Positions 56,572 to 64,000 of a DNA stretch of 64,000 bases are shown here, piece after piece. Each line of letters starts with the position of its first letter. Position 1 is the first letter of the stretch. The notes under the pieces were generated by a model. It ran no database searches. It was not told the DNA's origin and worked only from the letters and a program-made list of their open reading frames with translations. The translations under genes and the position numbers were made by a program. The DNA comes from Nageia nagi. Taxonomy: Eukaryota > Pinophyta. The DNA lies in NCBI GenBank assembly GCA_050084985.1, contig JBITNC010000001.1:139562001-139626000 (forward strand), in the 5' to 3' direction.

Positions 56572-58900
56572 ATGGCTCATCAACAATAAGAGCCTTATGA
56601 CAAAACATACCAAGAGAGACAACCTAATCATGGGTCTCATAGATCTAGTAGAGAAAATTAGAGGAGAGGAACTCCTAGAGAAATAGAGAATACCTTAATT
56701 GAAGTAAGACTAATTTTAATGAAATTAAGAATTCTTCACTCCTTTCATACTCATAGTATTTCATTACATTTAACTTATCTAGTAGAAGAAACACCAATAG
56801 GTAATGAGGAAGAAGTTATTTTAAGGACTACTACTCCATCATAAATGCATTTAGATTATGCCATTTTACAAAAGTTTCTTCTAAATCAAAGTATTATTGC
56901 ATTACACATTATCTATTAGATGTATTTCTTGTGTAATTCTATGTAAGGTGAGATGATTATACCCTTTCCACCATCTCTAGAAGGATGAATGAATTCTATG
57001 ATAGAATTTCAATACATACAACTACTCCTATACCTGAATCAAGAAGCTATGCTAGGGTGTATAATGATGCTTATCATATTTTGAAAACTAATACACCTAC
57101 CCCTAGGACTATTTATGTATCTTCTATTAGGATTTATGTGGATCCTAGTACTACTTATACTACCCCAAGGACTAGTCATAGGAATCCTAAACAAAGACAT
57201 AGGAGAAATATTGATCCTTTAAGGTATAAGGTATAAGGTAGTAGAGATACCATTGTATGTTTTTAGATCAAATAAAAATAATAAACAACTTTATAATAAC
57301 TAACAAATTGTTCTATATAATCTAGATACATAGGAAATGAATCAATCTAAAAGATTAGGACAAAATCCATATTTACAAACATAGCCTATGTTTCATGCAT
57401 ATCAAAATAAAACACCCTTAGGGAAACCTAAAAAATAATAGGTTCAAACTCAAATTTAGAAAATACCTAATAAAAAAATAGTAGATAATAGGAAGTTTCC
57501 ATCTAGAGCAAGGTCTTTGTCTCCCCAAGGTCATAAAAATTATAAAAATCAAAACCTTCATTTACCTAGAGAAGGGGAGGTATTACATGAGCAACAACAA
57601 CCTCCAAAACTCCCTTTACCTTGATCTAGACATGAAGTTCAAAAATATTATTCTCTTACACCTTTATATCAACAAAGGTAATGAAAATTACCTCCATATC
57701 AACCACCTCTGCCTACTCCACCATATAATGAAATTATTGTGGTGATCAAACACCTTCTAAAGGAAGTTACCAATCATTTCCAACAAATAAAAAAAGGGAA
57801 GGTAACAAGGATAATAAAAATCCTATCATTCCTACACAATAGACTAATGAATTTTATGAAAGGTTAATATATATTGAGAGAATTTTATGTCAACAAAACA
57901 AGCATAAAGTCTCTTACAAAACAATCTATAATGAGCCCATACACCCTACTGTTCTTAAGAAAAATATCCCTTTCAAATTTGAGATTCCAAAAATTGAATC
58001 TTTAAAGGAAAGAAGGATTATAAATAACATCTAAGATGCTTTAAATATTCAAGTTATGTAATTTCCAACAATGATGCTTTGATGTTACATATCTTTCCTA
58101 TGACACTTGCTAGGCAAGCAATGGACTAGTACAATAACTTAACTAAACATAGCATCACAACATATGCACAATTGGCTAACTTGTTCTAAGAATACTTCAA
58201 GATTAATATTAAATATAAAACCTCCATAATTGATCTCACAAGATTGTAACAATTTCAGGATGAGAAAATTACAGACTTTATTTAAAGATGGAGGGTAATT
58301 TTGATAAGCATGCCTTATACTCTACCACAAGCAAAACTAGTGAAAATATTTAGTCAAAGTTGTCTAAGTCCCATTGCTAGTACCTTATTGATTCAACAAC
58401 ACAAGACATTTGAGAAAGCAATTTCTCAAGCTATTATTATCAAAAAGGTTAAAATTTGGGATGGAGACCTAAAGGGTAACAATAATGAGCCCTATGTTAG
58501 AAATAGAAATCAGATAGAACAATCAACAAAACCAATGACTAGTAATAAAGTTTCTTATCTTAAATATGGAGAACTAAATCCTCTACAAAATACACCTGCT
58601 CCACAAAATGGACAAAGAAAACCTAGGACACCCACTACAAAGTTTACTCCTTTGATCGAATCTCTTTATGATATTTTGAATAAAAAATTAATAAACCATC
58701 AAATGATTATATTACTTGCAATACAACCTAAAATACCTAACAAAAGAGATAGTAAATGGTACAATGAGAATGACCATTATCATTATCATCATCAAAGGTG
58801 TCATACTATAGGCAAGTGTAGAACAGTACAACACAAGGTTCAAAATTTGATTGATCGAGAAAGATTAGAGGTAGATAACCCATTAACTATCCCTAATTAA
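56572..58900 (+). pseudogene. gag relic of element 3
   Basis: A likely start is the ATG at 56572 (MAHQQ, then a stop). An N-terminal region with several stops follows, including an open Thr/Pro/Arg-rich stretch at 56985-57236. The capsid part near 57950-58300 is badly decayed. The C-terminal 199 codons are open at 58301-58900: PQAKLVKIFSQSCLSPIAST, KFTPLIESLYDILNKKLI and HYHHQRCHTIGKCRTVQHKV, the last in place of the Tat Cys-His motif with the first Cys reading Tyr. Gag would package the element RNA. Confidence 0.82.
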
Positions 58901-59370
58901 AATCTAGGAATATATTAGAACCTATTTCCTCAACATCAATAAAATACCATAGCACCATAAACACACCAAAATCAAGTAATTCCAAAAGGATTTCAAGATG
59001 CTTCTACTTTCCTTGCTATGGTAAGCATAGCTACAAGAGCCCAAAGGGTGCAAGGAAGGTAAGTTGATATTCCCAACAATCAAACAAATGATGGTATTAT
59101 ACAATTAAATATACCTAAACCTCACCCTCCTAAGATTTCAATCAAAGGATATTTGCAACATCAATTAAGAAACTCACAAGTGAAGATGTCCTTATTTGAA
59201 TTACTACAACAATCTAAAGATCATAAAGAAGCTATGATCCAATTATTGCAAATAATTGAGTTGGATATTAATGACCCTAAAAGCTTTGTGTCTTATGTGG
59301 GAAATATTAAGACAAACCAAAAACCCACTATTAGCTCCCATGATCATGAAGTTAGGCAATCAAACCATTT
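58901..59370 (+). pseudogene. gag-protease linker of element 3
   Basis: The frame 59153-59485 reads through this stretch (QVKMSLFELLQQSKDHKEAM) into protease. MSLFELLQQSKDHK... is the usual Tat text before protease. Confidence 0.7.
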
Positions 59371-59800
59371 GCAAAGTCAATATATCCCATTACATATTAT
59401 AGCAAGGATAGATGGGAAGGATTTTAAAAGGATATTAATAGATGAAGGTTCTACAAATAAATATCATTTCTACAACTACATATAAGAACTTAAATCTCTA
59501 TTTTTCACACATATATACATCTTATTTACAATTAAGAGCTTTTAATGATGCTTTGTGTTCAATAATGGGATCTATCTAACTACCTATTACTATGGGATCT
59601 AAAACTATACAAATATTATTGCAAGTTATTAAAGGGGATATAATGCAATACAACTTACTCTTAGGGAGATCATGGATTAGAGACATGCAATGAGTCCCAT
59701 CAACGTATCATAATTGCTTAAAGTACATTCATAATGGGGTGGTACACTACATACTTAGAGATGAAAATCGATATTCCCATTACAATTATATGCATATTTC
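59371..59800 (+). pseudogene. Protease relic of element 3
   Basis: Reads PLHIIARIDGKDFKRILIDE, then GSTN: the active site is DEG where Tat elements have DGG or DSG. The next part (TMGSKTIQILLQVIKGDIMQ, YNLLLGRSWIRDMQ, VPSTYH) gives the end of the domain near 59590-59710. One stop follows the active-site strand and one lies near 59693. Confidence 0.83.
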
Positions 59801-61000
59801 AAGGGATACTTCTTTACCTTCTACTCATTATTTTACATCATCTATGGTTGTCAAAAAGATGTCAATAGTAGATATTGACCAAAAAGGTGCTTCTCCAAGT
59901 TCTTTAAAGGGAAAAGAGCCCACTAATCCTAAAGTACCTCATACACCAAAGATTAATAGGGATTCATTACTAAAAATAAAACCAAAAATCCTAGAAAAGA
60001 AAACTTGGGAAGAAAGAGCATGAAAGCTATATGAAGTAAACAAAGCTTCATCATCAAAAGCATCTTATCCAATAAATGCATCAAATAATGATAGTATAAT
60101 AAAAGATAAACCATATAATATCTATCCTATGATTGTACAATTAAATGATTATGGAATAGGAGAGTTTTCCATTGATGATATTATTTTTAATACTCCTATA
60201 GCTCAAGAAATAGGAATACATAAAGAGTCTCCTAGTGTGGTAGGACAATTAATACCATTCGGTTAGTGACCTAAACAAACACTTCTTGTATATCATGGTC
60301 CAACAAAACCACCTATCCCCCCTTTACCTCAATATAATAAAGGTATTTTTGTGATTGATTATAATAATTATCATCAGATATAAGATCATTTGTCCAAAGA
60401 TACTTTGATAGGTGTTAATGGAAAGGATAAGGTTTAGGACAATATGAATAAGGACCTAAGTACACCATTGATATTCATTATCAATCATGCAATGATAATA
60501 TAGGATTAGGTTATAAGAGTAAAAATCAAGGAGTATCTAGTTTCAAGATAACTAAGTTAGAACTAGATCCCACAACATATGAAAATTTGTCTTAAGTATC
60601 TAAATGGATGATAAATAGAGATGATATGAAGTCTAATATGCTATCCTTAGGAGGGTTATTTTTTGATATATCAATTAACATGGTAGAGATCACATAAATA
60701 TGTGATAATATTATGCTTAAAATGAATTTTTATTGGTCTAAAAGTGACAAGTTTGATGAGTTTGAGACAATAGGTTCAAAAAATTCAAGTAGTTCTTCTT
60801 CATACTTCCTAGTAGATGAAGAAACTATAGATTTTACATTGATTCCTAAATAACCTACAATCAAGGATTTGAAATACATGGATATAATCTTACATACTAC
60901 AAGCTTAAATATTAATACTTCTTTGGACGATCAATATGAAGGTGAGGATGAAGAATATAATGTGAAAAATAATAAATTGATTTCAATATCCAATTGATTG
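59801..61000 (+). pseudogene. Protease-RT linker of element 3, with a G-patch-like piece
   Basis: An open stretch at 59739-60023 is rich in Lys, Pro and Ser. Near 60430-60530 a frame reads GLGQYE, then GPKYTIDIHYQSCNDNIGLG, which resembles the G-patch (GLGLG.....G..) often found at this place in Tat/Ogre polyproteins. Later the piece FSIDDIIFNTPIAQE near 60155-60210 is open. Stops are frequent. Confidence 0.6.
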
Positions 61001-62470
61001 GAGGAAGGATCTCACATGTTAATTGAAGAAAAACTTGAAATTGATTTAAGTAATGAACCTAATATCCTTAAAATAATTCAATTAGGAAAATCCCTTACTA
61101 AATATGAAATAAAAGAGTTCATTACAATACTTAAGGAAAAAAGAGAAATATTTGCATGGTCATATGTTGATATGCCCGGACTTGATCCTAATTTAGTAGT
61201 GCGTAATCTTTATATAAAGGAAGGTGCAAAACTTGTTAAACAAAATCTATGAAGGATGCATCCTACAATTTTTGTGATGGTAAAAGAAAAGTTGCAAAAG
61301 CTTTTAGAAGCCAAACTTTTGCATCCAATTGATTATTCTAATTGGATCTCTAATATGGTACCTGTTAAGAAATCCACTAGGAATATTCAAATATGTATAG
61401 ATTTTAGAGACTTATACAAAGCATTCCTTAAGGATGACTTTCCCCTACCAAACATAGATAGCTTGGTTGATTCTATCATAGGATATGAAATGTTATCACT
61501 CATGGATGGGTTTTCAAGATACAACTAAATTAAGGTAGCATCAGAAGATGAACATGAAATCACATTCACAACACCATGGGGAACATTTTGTTACAAAGTA
61601 ATGCCTTTGAATTAAAAAATACTAGAGTTACCTATAAAATATCCATGACATACATCTTCCATGATTACATGCATGATATCGTAGAAGATTATGTAGATTA
61701 TGTACTATCTAAATCAAAAACATAGAAAGATCATCATAAAGTGCTTATCAAAATATTTAATTGGTTACTAGAACATAGGATTCAATTGAACCCATAGAAA
61801 TATGTTTTTGGGGTAACATTTGGGAAGTTACTAGGTTTCATTATTTCTAGGCAAGTAATTGAAATAAACCCTATCAAAATAAAAGCAATAATGAATATGT
61901 CACCTCCCTCAAATATAAAATAATTGCAAAGTTTATAGGGTAATTTATAGGACATAAGACATTTTATTTCTTAATTTTCATACAAATGTAAACTATTTAA
62001 CAAACTTTTGAAGAAAGGTACTATCTTTCACTGGGTAAATGAACAAAAAGAAGTGTTTGAGGAAGTTAAATGATATCTTTTTTCACCACCCATTCTAGTA
62101 CCACCTAAGCCTAGAGAACCATTCTTGTTGTACATATCAGCTATATAAATAGGCTTAGGAACCATGCTTGCTCAAAAGAATAAAAATAGTAAAGAACAAG
62201 CAATATGTTATCTTTGTTGAACTTTGGTTGGCTATGAGATTAAATACATATATTTAGAAAAGTTGTGTTTAGTAGTAGTATTTGCTCCAAAATGTTAAGA
62301 CATTACATGCTAAACCATACCATGTATGTAATTGCTAAAGTGGACCCTTTGAAATATATGATGAATAAAATTTATCAAAATGAAAGAACATCTAAATGGA
62401 TCATTCATTTAAGTGAATTCAACTTGCTTTTTGTAAGTCAAAATCAATCAAAAGAAAATTCATAGCAAAT
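61000..62470 (+). pseudogene. Reverse transcriptase and RNase H relic of element 3
   Basis: Starts in the open frame 60998-61252 with FAWSYVDMPGLDPNLVVRNL. Next, 61256-61528 has LLHPIDYSNWISNMVPVKKS, CIDFRDLYKAFLKDDFPLPN and LSLMDGFSRYN. The active site near 61685-61715 reads DYVDYVLSKS, so one of the two catalytic Asp residues is lost. Shifts follow in the thumb (FGKLLGFIISRQVIEINPIK in a changing frame near 61815-61880). RNase H is near 62090-62460, its end open at 62265-62465 (KMLRHYMLNHTMYVIAKVDP). Confidence 0.9.
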
Positions 62471-62551
62471 TATCTCACCAAAGTACCATTATATAATGAT
62501 AATCCAATCATTTTAGAATTACCAAATGAACATGTATTCCAATTAGATGAA

Positions 62552-62960
62552 ATGGAAATTCTTGTAGAATATAAAGAAGATTGGGATATGGTAATATATT
62601 TTGATGGATTGAGATGTGAGAAAAGCGAGAGTGCAGGTGTTGTATTCATTACACCCCAAGGAGTTCCTATACCCTATTTATTTAAACTTAACTTTTATTA
62701 TATGAAAAATAATGCTGAGTACAAAGCTTTAATATTAGCCATCAAAACTTCTATAAAATTTAATTTGAGAAAATTTAAATTCATTGGTGATTCATTGTTA
62801 ATCATAAACTAAGTTAAAGAAATCATCTAGTGTAAGTAACCTTTGTTAAAAAAATATAAGAGATTAGTAAATAATCTCCTATCATATTTTGAAAAATATC
62901 ATTTAGAAGTAGCACCATGATTAACTAGTAGGTTTTTTGATGTTATGGCTTCCATTAGAT
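62552..62960 (+). pseudogene. Archaeal-type RNase H relic of element 3
   Basis: Reads VIYFDGLRCEKSESAGVVFI, then NNAEYKALILAIK and FKFIGDSLLIIN, keeping the D, E, D set. A stop replaces the Gln of NQV at 62811. The last Asp region lies near 62930-62960 (FFDVMASIRSL). Confidence 0.9.
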
Positions 62961-63049
62961 CTTTGATGCTAGCAAACCCTAGTAAAAAAATGATCCATAT
63001 TGAGATCATTCAAATTACTCAATCCTTAAGAGAATCAAATGAAGTTGAA

Positions 63050-64000
63050 CATGTAGTCCTAGATATCACAATGGAAGATAAAATTTTATGGCATAAATAA
63101 TTTTTCAAATTCTTAAGAGATGTGGTATTACCTAAAGACTTAACAAAATCATTTAGGGAAGCATTCAAAATAAAAGCATTTCACTTTTGCATGATAAGAG
63201 ATGTCTTATACCATAAGGGTTTTGATGGGATATTGGTAAGATGTTTATAATGGACTAATTTGTAAATTGATATTTCATGCATGCATGATGGAATTTGTGA
63301 AGTACATTTTAGTGGCTCTGTAATGGTAAAACAATTAATGTGTATGGGATATTATTGGCCTACTATGGAACATGATTGTATGGAATATGTTATAAAGTGT
63401 GTTAAATGTCAAAAATATGCAAATATATTTAATCAACCTTTGCATTCATTACAACCCATGTAATCATTGTGGCCATTTTCCAAATGGGAACTAGATTTAA
63501 TACATCAAATATCTCCTATTTCCTCAGGTCATAAGTTTATAATAACTGCTATGAAATATTTTATGAAATAGGTAGAAGCCATCCCTATGATTTCAACAAA
63601 GGGACCAAAGATAGCATAATTCATACAAAACCATATTGTATGTCATTTCGGAATCCCAACTCAAATTATCATTGATAATGTGAAAAGCTTCAAAAATAAA
63701 GAAGTTCAAGCTTTATGTAAAGGATATCATATCTAATTAAGCTTCTCAACCCCTTGCTATCATCAAGGGAATGGTAAAGCTAAAGCTATGAACAAGATCA
63801 TTAATAGTATTCTATTGAAAAATATTGATGAATCCAACCAAGATTGGCATGAAGGAATTCCACATGCATTATGGGCTTATCAAACTAGTATTCAAACTTA
63901 TTTTTCTTATTTTATGGGGTAGAAGCAATATTACCCTTAAAAATAGAAATTCCCTCTCTTCAAATTTCCTTACAAGATTATATCATAGATGAAATGGTTT
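63050..64000 (+). pseudogene. Integrase relic of element 3 (cut by the window end)
   Basis: Zinc-binding domain open at 63281-63463: HDGICEVHFSG, GYYWPTMEHDCMEYVIKCVK, CxxC intact (CVKC). The core follows with WELDLIHQISPISSGHKFII (first Asp), then IIIDNVKSF (second Asp) near 63665-63700. HQGNGKAKAMNKIINSIL near 63760-63815 has Lys-Ala-Met where the catalytic Glu is expected. Continues to WHEGIPHALWAYQTS near 63845-63890, then breaks. Confidence 0.88.

Larger units (their letters stand above)
53778..64000 (+). mobile_element. Element 3: Tat-type Ty3/gypsy retrotransposon, cut off by the window end
   Basis: Structure from left to right: 5' LTR, decayed primer-binding site, long 5' UTR with repeats, gag, protease, linker with a G-patch-like piece, RT, RNase H, archaeal RNase H, integrase. 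The 3' UTR and 3' LTR should lie beyond 64000. Stops and shifts throughout, and RT reads YVDY in place of YVDD. Confidence 0.85.

Noticed and set aside
56985-57236. Thr/Pro-rich 83-codon frame as a separate gene
   Set aside because: Sits between the likely gag start and the capsid region of element 3, so it is most simply part of the gag N-terminal region or a chance frame.
1-64000. tRNA, rRNA or snRNA genes
   Set aside because: No stretch with A and B boxes and a cloverleaf, and no rRNA-like GC-rich blocks, was recognised by eye; a tRNA scan was not possible here.

Overview
This window is plant nuclear repeat DNA, very AT-rich, and I see no intact host gene in it. The plant assignment rests on three things. 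The retroelements include Ty3/gypsy elements of the Tat/Ogre type, which carry a second, archaeal-type RNase H known only from plants. One insertion holds a relic of a plant-type pentatricopeptide repeat (PPR) gene. Degenerate CCCTAAA repeats are also present. The species cannot be named from this sequence. Nearly every coding stretch is broken by stops and frameshifts, so coding entries are relics placed by domain motifs.

Region A (1-37660) is a tandem array of a ~1.86-kb unit, about 13.4 copies or ~25 kb once two insertions are subtracted. Each unit is the same piece of a chromovirus (Ty3/gypsy with a chromodomain): the end of RNase H, the whole integrase, the chromodomain, a polypurine tract and the first ~130-145 bp of the 3' LTR. 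It then jumps directly back into RNase H. The array therefore looks like a satellite made from a retrotransposon fragment, not like a series of separate insertions. Below, units are numbered U0 to U14 and begin at the LTR-start motif TGATGCACC.

The array is interrupted twice. One is a 4.4-kb insertion (14318-18715) carrying the PPR relic. The other is a complete but dead Tat element on the + strand (element 1, 22762-31159) with two ~790-bp LTRs, a 5-bp target duplication, gag, protease, RT/RNase H, archaeal RNase H, integrase and a 3' UTR minisatellite. The array ends at 37660, inside an LTR fragment, against a second Tat element on the - strand (element 2, 37661-45805) whose outer (3') LTR is truncated.

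Region B (45806-53777) is a mixture of older debris: a - strand chromovirus integrase and RT relic, a duplicated segment bordered by telomere-like repeats and containing a probable B3-domain relic, and a - strand Tat LTR with its polypurine tract.

Region C (53778-64000) is a third Tat element on the + strand (element 3), running from its 5' LTR to the integrase core, where the window ends. LTR starts of elements 2 and 3 and of the relic LTR share a TG..A..ACACCTA motif, which ties them to one family group.
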